NCBI RefSeq assembly: GCF_000009265.1
Contig: NC_008380.1
Span: 4,609,501-4,673,500, forward strand
Source of the DNA: Rhizobium johnstonii 3841
GTDB lineage: Bacteria; Pseudomonadota; Alphaproteobacteria; Rhizobiales; Rhizobiaceae
Direction: 5' to 3'
Length of the DNA stretch: 64,000 nucleotides
A program made the position numbers and the translations under genes. The notes beneath the pieces are model-generated. The model was not told where the DNA came from. It did not search any database and worked only from the letters and a program-made list of their open reading frames with translations. Numbering within the stretch: the first letter of the stretch is position 1; each line of letters starts with the position of its first letter. Of this stretch, positions 1 through 7,951 are shown one piece after another.

Positions 1-694
1 TTTTACCGCGGCGATCGACGCGCCGGAGGAGGCGCCGATCCTGGAAGCGGCGACACGTCGCGGCTGGAAAATCACCCATATCTTCACCACTCATCATCAC
101 ACCGACCATGTCACGGCCAACCTGGCGCTGAAGGAGCAGTTCGGCTGCGAGATCATCGGCCCGATCAACGAGGCTGTCGCCATTCCCGGCCTCGATCGGG
201 CGATGGCCGATGGCGACAGCTTCCTTTTCGGCGATCACACGGTCAACGTCATCGAGACGCCCGGCCACACCGCCGGCCACATCTGCTATCACTTCGTCGA
301 CGATAAGCTGCTGTTTGCCGCCGACACGTTGTTTGCGCTCGGCTGCGGCCGGCTGTTCGAACGTCCGGCCGCCGATATGTGGCATTCCCTGCAGAAACTC
401 GCCGTGTTGCCCGATGAGACCGCCGTTTATTTCGGCCATGAATACACATTGTCCAATGCCCGCTTCGCGCTAACCGTCGATCCCGACAATGAGCGCCTCA
501 AGAGCCGTGCCGCCGAGATCGAGGCCTTGCGCGCCGACGGCAAATTCACCATCCCGACGACGCTGGGGCTGGAAAAGGAAACCAACCCGTTTCTGCGTGC
601 CGCCGATCCGGCGATCCGCCGCAATCTGGTGATGGAAGGCAAGACCAATGAGGAAGTCTTTGCTGAGATCCGCAAGCGCAAGGACCATTTCTGA
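1..694 (+). CDS. gloB: Hydroxyacylglutathione hydrolase (glyoxalase II), 5' end missing
   Basis: Metallo-beta-lactamase-fold enzyme that hydrolyses S-lactoylglutathione to D-lactate and glutathione in methylglyoxal detoxification. The reading frame is open from base 2, so the start lies before the window. The metal motif THHHTDH is encoded near base 100, followed by a GHTAGH histidine block and a late FGHEYT motif. The C-terminus has the usual NPFLR segment and ends at the TGA at 692-694. The stop overlaps the ATG of the next gene (TGATG), which suggests translational coupling. The family assignment is firm; only the N-terminus is unseen. Confidence 0.93.
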   Translation, partial: FTAAIDAPEEAPILEAATRRGWKITHIFTTHHHTDHVTANLALKEQFGCEIIGPINEAVAIPGLDRAMADGDSFLFGDHTVNVIETPGHTAGHICYHFVDDKLLFAADTLFALGCGRLFERPAADMWHSLQKLAVLPDETAVYFGHEYTLSNARFALTVDPDNERLKSRAAEIEALRADGKFTIPTTLGLEKETNPFLRAADPAIRRNLVMEGKTNEEVFAEIRKRKDHF

Positions 695-1116
695 TGTCGC
701 CTGAGGACATTATCCGCGAACTCGGCATGCAGCCGCATCCCGAAGGTGGCTGGTACGTGCAGACATTTCGCGATACAGCCGGCGGAGAACGCGGCCACTC
801 GACAGCGATCTATTATCTGCTGACCAGGGGACAGCGTTCGCATTGGCATCGTGTCCATGACGCGGCAGAAGTCTGGCACTATTATGCTGGCGCGCCGCTC
901 TCGCTGCACCGCTCGGAAGACGGAACGGCAAGCGAGACCCTGACGCTCGGAACGAACTTGTCCGCCGGCGAGCGGCCGCAAGCAATCATTCCCGTCAATT
1001 GGTGGCAATCGGCCGAAACCCTTGGCGATTTCACCCTGGTCGGCTGCACCGTCTCGCCCGGCTTCGAATTTTCAAGCTTCGAGATGGCGGCACCCGATTG
1101 GAAGCCAGGCGGCTAG
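694..1116 (+). CDS. Cupin-fold protein (DUF985 / cupin_5 type)
   Basis: A 140-residue protein beginning MSPEDIIRELGMQPHPEGGWY, typical of the DUF985 cupin family, with the family's YYLLTRGQRSHWHRV and EVWHYYAGAPL strands forming a single beta-barrel with metal-binding histidines. The biochemical role of this family is not settled, so no reaction is assigned. Its ATG overlaps the gloB stop, so it probably shares the gloB transcript. The TAG stop at 1114-1116 coincides with the first base of a palindromic repeat. Confidence 0.8.
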   Translation: MSPEDIIRELGMQPHPEGGWYVQTFRDTAGGERGHSTAIYYLLTRGQRSHWHRVHDAAEVWHYYAGAPLSLHRSEDGTASETLTLGTNLSAGERPQAIIPVNWWQSAETLGDFTLVGCTVSPGFEFSSFEMAAPDWKPGG

Positions 1117-1228
1117 AGCATGATGCCGAAAAGTGTGAGCGGTTTTCGGGCGACATCATGCTCCAACTATCTAATTTAGAACAGGGTTCAGATTTTAGGC
1201 CGACGGGGCCTAAAATCATCCTTTTCTA
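1116..1228 (+). repeat. RIME-type intergenic palindromic repeat, copy 1
   Basis: About 113 bp made of two palindromes: 1116-1163 (GAGCATGATG...CATCATGCTC) and 1191-1217 (GATTTTAGGCC...GGCCTAAAATC). A second copy in the same orientation lies at 5897-6010. Size and two-palindrome design agree with the Rhizobium-specific intergenic mosaic element RIME1; the name is from memory. It sits between the convergent cupin and DMT genes, where the RNA hairpins could protect or end both transcripts. Both copies keep the same open + strand reading frame ending GPKIIL. Confidence 0.8.
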
Positions 1229-1232
1229 AGGC

Positions 1233-2123
1233 CTATTCCGCGGCCGCGGACTGCGCCGGAATTTTGCGGCGAAACATCTCCTGGGCAGCCAGCACTGCCC
1301 CGCCGGTTACCAACAGGCAGGCGAGAGCAATGCGCCAGCTCGGCTCGGCAAATCCGAACAGCACCAGAATAAGCGTCGAAAGAAGAGGTGCTGCATAACT
1401 TGCCGCGCCGAGAATCTGGATATCGCCACTCTTGACGCCGTAATCCCACGCATAGAAGGCCGCACCGACCGGAAAGAGCCCGAGCCCGGCGACAGCGACC
1501 CATTCGAAAACCGTTTCCGGCCAGACGGTCGTCTCAAGGCCGAGATGGCAGAAGAGCGACAGCATGGAGGTCGCAAGGCAGAAGCCGGTGACGACATCCG
1601 TGGAGACGGCATCGAAACGCCGCGTCAGCAGCGAATAGCCGGACCATGTGAAGGCGCAGAGAAAGGCAGCGGCGTAACCAATGGCATAGGCGCCGTTAAA
1701 ATCGATGCCGTTGCGGCTAACGATCAGGAAGGTGCCGCAAAGCCCGGCAAGCGCACCTGCTACATGATACCAGCGCAGTCGTTCGCCCGGCAGCAGCGCC
1801 GAACCGACGACGATCAACAGCGGCCAGAGATAAGCGATCAGCCCCGCCTCCACCGCCGGCGCGTTCCGGAGCGCGGTAAAATAGAGGAAATGATAGCCGA
1901 AAAGTCCTGAAATACCCGTTATCCAGACCTTGGCCGGCTGCTTCAGCAGCGCCAGGCGCGAGGGATCGAGGGAGAGCACGACGAGGCCGGGAATGCTGCC
2001 GATCGCAAAGCAGACGGCCGAAAGCTGGAACGGCGGCATCTTGCCGGAGGCGGCGGTGAACAACGCCAGGAACGACCACATCAGAATGGCCGTAAAACCG
2101 ATCAACGTCGCGCGAAACTTCAC
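1233..2123 (-). CDS. EamA/DMT-family exporter
   Basis: A 296-residue inner-membrane protein with about ten hydrophobic segments and two EamA halves, resembling the YddG branch (aromatic amino acid or other metabolite export). The start is GTG at 2123, chosen because an AGGGGGAC ribosome site precedes it. The N-terminus MKFRATLIGFTAILMWS forms the first membrane helix; the second repeat begins around residue 150 (GYAAAFLCAFTWSGYS). It converges on the cupin gene with the RIME repeat between. The substrate cannot be read from the sequence. Confidence 0.85.
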   Translation of the reverse strand: MKFRATLIGFTAILMWSFLALFTAASGKMPPFQLSAVCFAIGSIPGLVVLSLDPSRLALLKQPAKVWITGISGLFGYHFLYFTALRNAPAVEAGLIAYLWPLLIVVGSALLPGERLRWYHVAGALAGLCGTFLIVSRNGIDFNGAYAIGYAAAFLCAFTWSGYSLLTRRFDAVSTDVVTGFCLATSMLSLFCHLGLETTVWPETVFEWVAVAGLGLFPVGAAFYAWDYGVKSGDIQILGAASYAAPLLSTLILVLFGFAEPSWRIALACLLVTGGAVLAAQEMFRRKIPAQSAAAE

Positions 2124-2153
2124 CTGTCCCCCTTCACGAGGGCAGAAGCCCCG

Positions 2154-2936
2154 TCAGCTGTTGCTGCCGTATTTGACGGCTGTGATCGTCACCATTCCAT
2201 ATTCGGTTGGAATGCGCACATAGACAGGAGCGTATACATTTGCCGCGTCCGACTTGGCAAACCAGATTTCCATGCGATTGCTCTTGCTGAGATAGTCGAT
2301 GTCCTTGCGGCCTTTCTTATAGCCCGAGCGCGGCACGAAGCGCACGCTGCAGACCGTCGCCTTGCCCTTGAAGCCATTGGTCGAAAAATCCTCGTCGCCC
2401 TTCGGCGAGAGCACCAGATCCATGCGCGTCTCGCCGTCGAAGATCGGCAGCGTCTGCGAGCAGACCTTGGTATCGCCGGTGAAGACCAGGCCGGAGATCG
2501 GATCGAGCACCGAGCGCATGTCGCGCGGCGTGACGTCGATCCAGTTCTTCGGACGCTTCGGCATCGGTGTCGTCGTCGCCGAGATGATGTTGCCGTTGCG
2601 GTAGCTGACCTCGTAGACGCGGGCCTTCCTCTTGCCGCTCTTGTAGTAGAGAGAGTATTTTTGCGCCTGCAATCTGTCATTGCGAACGACGCCGGTGACG
2701 CTGGTCTTGGCCGAAATCGTCGTGACGAGATCGGCAAGACCGGCAGAATTGATGTCGCCGGCGATCTTGTAGCTGTGATCGTCCTCGATCTGCGTGAGGA
2801 ACGCGGCGCGCGCGATCGGCAGGCCGGCGAGCGCCACCCGGTATTCCGTCCGATGCTGGATTTCGGCCGCCGATGCCGGTATGGCAAGAAGTGCGGCAAT
2901 GGCCGAAATGAAAATCCGTCTGCCCGAATGAGCCAT
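2154..2936 (-). CDS. DUF3108 exported protein
   Basis: 260 residues with a signal peptide (MAHSGRRIFISAIAALLAIPASAAEIQ, cut near ASA-A). The mature part is a lipocalin-like beta-rich domain of the DUF3108 family, found in alphaproteobacterial periplasmic or envelope proteins of unknown function. The open frame extends upstream to 3362, but that would run back through rpmB, so the ATG at 2936 followed by the signal peptide is preferred. Divergent from rpmB. No catalytic residues recognised. Confidence 0.78.
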   Translation of the reverse strand: MAHSGRRIFISAIAALLAIPASAAEIQHRTEYRVALAGLPIARAAFLTQIEDDHSYKIAGDINSAGLADLVTTISAKTSVTGVVRNDRLQAQKYSLYYKSGKRKARVYEVSYRNGNIISATTTPMPKRPKNWIDVTPRDMRSVLDPISGLVFTGDTKVCSQTLPIFDGETRMDLVLSPKGDEDFSTNGFKGKATVCSVRFVPRSGYKKGRKDIDYLSKSNRMEIWFAKSDAANVYAPVYVRIPTEYGMVTITAVKYGSNS

Positions 2937-3056
2937 GGAAAAAAGCCTTGTCTTGCTGCGCGCTGGCAGGCCCTTGCTGAGCGCTGTATACTCCTGCCGC
3001 GAAGGGAAGAAAACAGCAGCTTTTTGACAGAATTGCGGGAAAGGCCAAGGTTTGGC

Positions 3057-3085
3057 TTGACGCGAGCAGCCTGTCTGACTATAGA
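3057..3085 (+). promoter_or_regulatory. Putative sigma-70 promoter of rpmB
   Basis: TTGACG at 3057-3062 and TATAGA at 3080-3085 with a 17-bp spacer, about 95 bp before the rpmB start. One of the best sigma-70-type matches noticed in the window, fitting a highly expressed ribosomal protein gene. Confidence 0.6.
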
Positions 3086-3179
3086 ACCGCAACTTTCCAA
3101 TCATGCCCGTTGGATTGCGCGCCTGGTTTTGCCGGGAATGGCAATTCGATGGCCCGAGAAAAACAAGAATAGGTGTTCC

Positions 3180-3476
3180 ATGTCCCGCGTGTGCGAATTG
3201 ACCGGCAAGGCCGTCCTGACTGGTAACAATGTCAGCCATGCCAACAACAAGACCAAGCGCCGGTTCCTGCCGAACCTGTGCCAGGTAACGCTGATTTCCG
3301 ACGCTCTCAACCAGCGTTACCGTCTTCGCGTTTCGGCTGCCGCTCTTCGCACTGTCGAGCATCGTGGCGGCCTCGATGCCTTCCTGCTGAAGGCCAGCGA
3401 GAACGAACTGTCGATGCGCGCTCGCCTGCTGCGCCGTCAGATCGCCAAGAAGACCGCTGAAGCCGCTGCTGCGTAA
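3180..3476 (+). CDS. rpmB: 50S ribosomal protein L28
   Basis: 98 residues starting MSRVCELTGKAVLTGNNVSHA, the conserved L28 beginning with the NNVSHANNKTKRRF block. Component of the large ribosomal subunit. The open frame reaches back to 2661 but the family start is the ATG at 3180. The alanine- and lysine-rich C-terminus is normal for alphaproteobacterial L28. Preceded by a good promoter and followed by a strong hairpin, so it may be monocistronic. Confidence 0.96.
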   Translation: MSRVCELTGKAVLTGNNVSHANNKTKRRFLPNLCQVTLISDALNQRYRLRVSAAALRTVEHRGGLDAFLLKASENELSMRARLLRRQIAKKTAEAAAA

Positions 3477-3502
3477 GCTTCTGCCCTTCTTTCATACGGC
3501 TT

Positions 3503-3540
3503 CAAAAGGCTTGAACGGATAATACCGGACAAGCCTTTTG
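3503..3540 (+). terminator. Hairpin between rpmB and the VUT transporter gene
   Basis: Perfect 11-bp inverted repeat CAAAAGGCTTG (3503-3513) / CAAGCCTTTTG (3530-3540) with a 16-base loop. It ends in TTTTG rather than a long U run, so it could be a terminator for rpmB or an attenuator ahead of the transporter gene, whose start is 48 bp further on. Confidence 0.6.
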
Positions 3541-3588
3541 CTTTGCCGGTCTGCTCCTCCAACTGGTGGCATCACCCAGGATAAAAAA

Positions 3589-4224
3589 ATGCTGAAGACC
3601 CGCTATACCATCGCCTATGTCGCGCTGATGACGCTCGTCGTCGTCGCCTCCAACTTCCTCGTCCAGTTTCCGCTGAACGCCGAAGTCGCCGGCATCAACC
3701 TTGCCGACATCCTGACCTGGGGCGCCTTCTCCTATCCGATCGCTTTCCTCATCACCGATCTGACCAACCGCCAGTTCGGACCGCAGGCGGCCCGCAAAGT
3801 CGTCTTTGCCGGCTTCGTCGTCGGCGTGACGCTCTCCTTCTTCACCTCGGTGCCGCGCATCGCCATCGCCTCCGGCTCGGCCTATCTCGCCGGCCAACTG
3901 CTCGATATCGCCGTCTTCAACCGCCTCCGCCGCCAGGCCTGGTGGCGCGCACCGCTGGTCGGTTCGCTGATCGGCTCGGCGCTCGATACGGTGATGTTCT
4001 TCTCGCTGTCCTTCGCCGCCTTTTTCGTCTTCCTCGGCCCGAACGATCCCTTCGCGCTGGAAGCAGCCCCCGTCCTCGGCGTCTTCGCCACCGAGGCACC
4101 TCGCTGGATTTCCTGGGCGATCGGCGATTTCGCCGTGAAGATGATCGTCGGCCTCGTCATGCTGCTGCCCTATGGCGCGCTGATGAACGTGTTGCGGCCA
4201 ATGCAGGCTGCTCGCGCCGGCTAA
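3589..4224 (+). CDS. VUT-family queuosine precursor transporter
   Basis: 211-residue membrane protein of the VUT/YhhQ (DUF165) family, which imports queuosine precursors such as preQ0/preQ1. About six hydrophobic helices are visible, with the family block GAFSYPIAFLITDLTNRQFG near residues 45-65. The ATG at 3589 was chosen over 3538 because it follows a CCAGGA ribosome site and gives the family N-terminus MLKTRYTIAYVALM. No preQ1 riboswitch was recognised in the short leader. The function is inferred from the family. Confidence 0.85.
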   Translation: MLKTRYTIAYVALMTLVVVASNFLVQFPLNAEVAGINLADILTWGAFSYPIAFLITDLTNRQFGPQAARKVVFAGFVVGVTLSFFTSVPRIAIASGSAYLAGQLLDIAVFNRLRRQAWWRAPLVGSLIGSALDTVMFFSLSFAAFFVFLGPNDPFALEAAPVLGVFATEAPRWISWAIGDFAVKMIVGLVMLLPYGALMNVLRPMQAARAG

Positions 4225-4225
4225 A

Positions 4226-4790
4226 TCAAGGACGCCGCCGGACCGCACCGGCGGCGAGGGCAGGATGCAGCAGAACCTCTACAGCCAGATCGTCGATATC
4301 TAGCGATGAATCGAGCCGCAGCACCGCCGCTGTCTGCGTTTCCAGCCATTGTTCATGCGCCGCAAGACTGCGGCGTTCGGGGCCGGCCGTGTCATAGCTG
4401 GCCGCCCATTCCAGGAATTCCCCGCTTTTTGCGGCCATGTCGCCGCCGAGCCTGATTCTGTTTCCGTATCGGGCTGTCTCCCCGCGCACGGATGCGCGCC
4501 ATTCGCAGCTCCGGGTCGATCCTCAGAAACACGATCAGATCGTAAAGCGGCTCGAGCGGCCTTCCCCATTTCAGCGCCGATCCGGAGAGGATCCAGCCTT
4601 CATGCCGCGCTACCTCGTCGAGCAGCAGCCCGATGCGCCGGTCGGCATCCCTCGGCGTCGTGAACGGCGGGTCCGTCGACAGCCAGAAGAAATCGTCGGT
4701 GTCGAGATGGGCGATATCGAGCCTTTCGGCAAGCGCACGGCCGAGCGATGTCGTGCCGGAACCGGACGCGCCCATGACATGAATATGCAC
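4226..4790 (-). pseudogene. P-loop kinase-like (adenylate/shikimate-kinase-fold) gene, frameshifted
   Basis: The N-terminal part (MHIHVMGASGSGTTSLGRALAE) has a Walker A-like GASGSGTTS and reads from 4790 to a nonsense tail ending at 4392. The C-terminal part continues in another frame from about 4490 to 4226 (ARYGNRI...). Dropping one G from the GGGG run (C run at 4480-4483 on the + strand) joins them as RIRARETARYGNRI, giving a normal protein of about 187 residues. It is either a recent pseudogene or a one-base sequencing error. The family resembles small bacterial AAA/adenylate-kinase-like proteins of unknown substrate. Confidence 0.75.
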
Positions 4791-4869
4791 CGTGAACCTC
4801 CCTCCGAAGACTGCTTCCCGATGCCGCGGCGGATAGCCGAGGCATATGACATCAGTCTGACGTCTCGGA

Positions 4870-5940
4870 TCAATTCCGCTTCTGGGAATTCGGCCCTGCC
4901 CACGCGGCCTCTTCCGAAAGCCGGAATTCCACCATCAGATTGCGCTGCAGGATCGAATGATTGTCGTCCGACACAAGAATGATATGGGTCGTGCCGTCGG
5001 CGGCCTGGAAAGCATCGAGCCCTTCCATATTGTCGATCTGCGAGTTGAAATTGCCTTCCAGCAGCAATTCGCCGTCAACGATGGCGCCAGGCCTGATATC
5101 GCCGCCGTTGATGCGCCGAAGGCGCATGCCGATGCCTTCGGCCATGTTGAAGCGGCGTTCGAGCAGCAGCAGGTCGCCGTTCGGCAGGAAGGCGCCGTCG
5201 GTGATGTCGAAGCTGCCATCCCGCTTAACCGCGAAACGCCCTTTCAGCGGCCCGCTGAGAATGGCCGCCAGCCGGTTGCCGTCACTGTCGAGACCGCGCT
5301 CGGAGACGATGACTACGCCACTCCGCAGCGGGCTGGATGCCGGCGCCACGGTGATGGTCTCGATGCCGCGGTTGTAGCTCAGCATCTCCCGCGGGATGAG
5401 GATCGGCAGGGTGGCGATCGCTCCCGAATCGGCAAAGCCAGGATCGGGATAGACATCGACGCGATGATCCTGCTCGAAGGAGACCAGGATCCGGTCGCCA
5501 TCGAGCGCCAGGCCCTCGGCATCCATATGTCCCTTGCCCTCGAAGCTGCGCCCGTCGCCGTTCTTCATCGGCGTGATCTCCACATCCGAGAGACCGGAAA
5601 GCCTGCCCTTGACGTCACGTTCGATGCTGCCGGTCAGCCACTGGCCGGTATCGAGCACGACGACGAAATGTTTCTGGTCCTGCCGGAAACGAATAGAGGA
5701 GAGCGAGCCGAACAGTGCTCTGCTGGAGACCATCTCCAGCCCGCCGAGAAATTCCAGCGATCCGAATTTGGTCTCCGAAGAGCCGATCCTGAAATCAGAG
5801 ATTTGCCGGCTAATGACCGGCACGTCGCCGGCCCATGACGAGGAAGCGCCGACTGCGATGCTGAGAGCGATCGACGCCGCACGGCAGAGGCGCTTGGAGC
5901 ATGACGCCGAAAAATGGAAGCGGTTTTCGGACGACATCAT
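4870..5940 (-). CDS. Exported esterase-like phytase-domain protein
   Basis: 356 residues. A hydrophobic stretch (AASIALSIAVGASSSWA) near residues 21-37 looks like a signal peptide with cleavage after SWA. The rest fits the esterase-like-phytase family, a beta-propeller with repeated segments such as GLSDVEI, DAEGLALDGD and NMEGLDAF. The substrate is unknown; a phosphoester role is only suggested by the family name. The only usable start codons (ATG at 5940 or 5937) lie inside the RIME repeat at 5897-6010, and the first 15 residues are encoded by it. No ATG, GTG or TTG exists between the repeat and the hydrophobic segment. Confidence 0.75.
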   Translation of the reverse strand: MMSSENRFHFSASCSKRLCRAASIALSIAVGASSSWAGDVPVISRQISDFRIGSSETKFGSLEFLGGLEMVSSRALFGSLSSIRFRQDQKHFVVVLDTGQWLTGSIERDVKGRLSGLSDVEITPMKNGDGRSFEGKGHMDAEGLALDGDRILVSFEQDHRVDVYPDPGFADSGAIATLPILIPREMLSYNRGIETITVAPASSPLRSGVVIVSERGLDSDGNRLAAILSGPLKGRFAVKRDGSFDITDGAFLPNGDLLLLERRFNMAEGIGMRLRRINGGDIRPGAIVDGELLLEGNFNSQIDNMEGLDAFQAADGTTHIILVSDDNHSILQRNLMVEFRLSEEAAWAGPNSQKRN

Positions 5941-6010
5941 GCTCTATTTCTTTGATTTAGATCCGGATTCAGATTATCGGCCATTCGGCCCAAAAATCAT
6001 CCTGATCTAG
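5897..6010 (+). repeat. RIME-type intergenic palindromic repeat, copy 2
   Basis: Second copy of the repeat at 1116-1228, same orientation. Its first palindrome is 5897-5944 (GAGCATGACG...CATCATGCTC), followed by a degenerate second palindrome near 5971-5998 (GATTATCGGCC / GGCCCAAAAATC). It lies between cobT and the esterase gene and overlaps the start of the latter on the minus strand. The + strand frame ends ...FGPKIILI, as in copy 1. Confidence 0.82.
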
Positions 6011-6037
6011 CATTGCAGACGTTTCCTTTGAGCGGCG

Positions 6038-7939
6038 TCAGCCGGCACGGCGTAGCCGGCCGCCGCGCGGCTGGGCAGATTGGTCTTCGAACAGCGAGGC
6101 AAGCTGCTCGGTCATCGCACCGGCAAGCTCGTCCGCATCGACGATCGTCACGGCGCGGCGATAGTAGCGCGTCACGTCGTGACCGATGCCGATCGCCAGC
6201 AATTCCACAGGCGAGCGCGTCTCGATCTGCTCGATGACGGCGCGCAGGTGCCGCTCCAGATAATTGCCCGGATTGACCGAAAGCGTCGAATCGTCCACTG
6301 GCGCGCCGTCCGAGATCATCATCAGGATGCGGCGCTGCTCGCGGCGCGCGAGCAGGCGATTATGCGCCCAGATCAGCGCCTCGCCGTCGATATTTTCCTT
6401 GAGCAGACCCTCGCGCATCATCAGCCCGAGATTGGCACGCGCGCGCCGCCACGGCGCGTCGGCCGACTTGTAGATGATATGACGCAGGTCGTTGAGGCGG
6501 CCTGGCGTCTGCGGCTTGCCGCCGGCAAGCCAGTTCTCGCGCGCCTGCCCGCCCTTCCAGGCCTTGGTGGTGAACCCCAGGATCTCGACCTTGACGCCGC
6601 AGCGCTCCAGCGTGCGGGCGAGAATGTCGGCGCAGGTGGCGGCAACCGTGATCGGCCGGCCGCGCATCGAGCCGGAATTGTCGATGAGCAGGGTAACGAC
6701 GGTATCGCGGAACTGGGTGTCGCGCTCCATCTTGAAGGAGAGCGCCTGCATCGGATCGATGATGATGCGCTGCAACCGGGCCGGATCGAGATAACCCTCT
6801 TCCAGGTCGAAATCCCAGGAGCGGTTCTGCTGCGCCATCAGGCGGCGCTGCAGCCGGTTGGCGAGACGTCCGACGGCCCCTTGCAGATGCGCCAGCTGCT
6901 TGTCGAGGAAGGCGCGCAGGCGCTCCAGCTCGGCGGCGTCGCAAAGTTCCTCGGCGGTGATGATCTCGTCGAACTCTTCGGTAAAGACGTGATAATCGAC
7001 CTTCTCGTTGAAATCGGCAAAAGGCGTATTTGGACGGCGGGTCTCGCCCGGCGTTTCCGAATCGTCCTCACCTTCTTCCATCATGTCGTCGTCGGAGATT
7101 TCGGCGCCTTCGGTCTCGCCGTCCTCCATCTGCTCGTCGGCGACCTCGCTGTCCTCGACAGGGGCGGCATCCGTGCCGGCGTCCTCGTCGACCTCGTCCT
7201 GGTCCTGCTCGTCGCCGCTCGACTGGTCTTCCTGCTCCGACTGGTCGTCGTTATCGGCATCGCTGTCGTCGTCGCCGTATTCCTCGGCCATTTCCATGGC
7301 CGACAGCATGTTGCGGATGACCTTGGCGAAGGCCTGCTGGTCGTTGATCGCGCTTGACAGGTTGTCGAGTTCGGACCCCGCCTTATCCTCGATAAAGTCG
7401 CGCCAGAGGTCGAGCACCTTGCCGGCGGAGGCCGGCGGGCGCTGGCCGGTCAGCTTCTCGCGCACCATCATCGCAACCGCTTCGCCGACCGGTGCGTCTT
7501 CCTGACGCTCGATGCCGGTGAAATTCGCCTTGGAATATTTCTCGTCCGTCATGGAGCGCAGGTTCGACGCCATGCCCTCCATGCGCAGCGCGCCGATCGA
7601 TTCGACACGCGCCTGCTCGACCACGTCGAAGATCGCCCGGGCGTCCGAGCCCTGCGGCGCCATCGTCGCATGCACCTTCTCGTCATGGCAGGCAAGGCGC
7701 AACGCCATCGAATCGCCGAGACCGCGGGTGACCGCCAGCTCATGCGCCGTCGGCCGCTTGGAAAGTTCCGGCAACCGGATGCGTTCGCCGGTCATCCCCG
7801 GCCGTTCATTGGCGAAGGTCACCTCGACATCACCGTCGCCGGCGATCGAGCGCACGCAGCCGGTTATCGCCCGGCGCAATGGCTCGACGTCGACAGGCGC
7901 GCCGGGCTTTGCTTTCGAATTGTCACCGCGAGCTGCCAT
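6038..7939 (-). CDS. cobT: Aerobic cobaltochelatase subunit CobT
   Basis: 633 residues, the usual CobT length. With CobS it forms the AAA+ motor of CobNST, which inserts cobalt into hydrogenobyrinate a,c-diamide. A long acidic stretch (about residues 220-315, rich in D and E) precedes a C-terminal von Willebrand A domain with the metal-site motif DNSGSMRG near residue 418. It lies 12 bp downstream of cobS, the standard alphaproteobacterial order. Low-complexity acidity is normal for this family. Confidence 0.95.
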   Translation of the reverse strand: MAARGDNSKAKPGAPVDVEPLRRAITGCVRSIAGDGDVEVTFANERPGMTGERIRLPELSKRPTAHELAVTRGLGDSMALRLACHDEKVHATMAPQGSDARAIFDVVEQARVESIGALRMEGMASNLRSMTDEKYSKANFTGIERQEDAPVGEAVAMMVREKLTGQRPPASAGKVLDLWRDFIEDKAGSELDNLSSAINDQQAFAKVIRNMLSAMEMAEEYGDDDSDADNDDQSEQEDQSSGDEQDQDEVDEDAGTDAAPVEDSEVADEQMEDGETEGAEISDDDMMEEGEDDSETPGETRRPNTPFADFNEKVDYHVFTEEFDEIITAEELCDAAELERLRAFLDKQLAHLQGAVGRLANRLQRRLMAQQNRSWDFDLEEGYLDPARLQRIIIDPMQALSFKMERDTQFRDTVVTLLIDNSGSMRGRPITVAATCADILARTLERCGVKVEILGFTTKAWKGGQARENWLAGGKPQTPGRLNDLRHIIYKSADAPWRRARANLGLMMREGLLKENIDGEALIWAHNRLLARREQRRILMMISDGAPVDDSTLSVNPGNYLERHLRAVIEQIETRSPVELLAIGIGHDVTRYYRRAVTIVDADELAGAMTEQLASLFEDQSAQPRGGRLRRAG

Positions 7940-7951
7940 GATCGGTCGGTC

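Noticed and set aside
2937..3362. N-terminal extension of the DUF3108 frame
   Set aside because: It would run antisense through rpmB and its promoter; the internal ATG with signal peptide is a far better start.
7000..7290. Highly acidic low-complexity segment in CobT
   Set aside because: A normal feature of CobT proteins, not a repeat expansion or separate gene.
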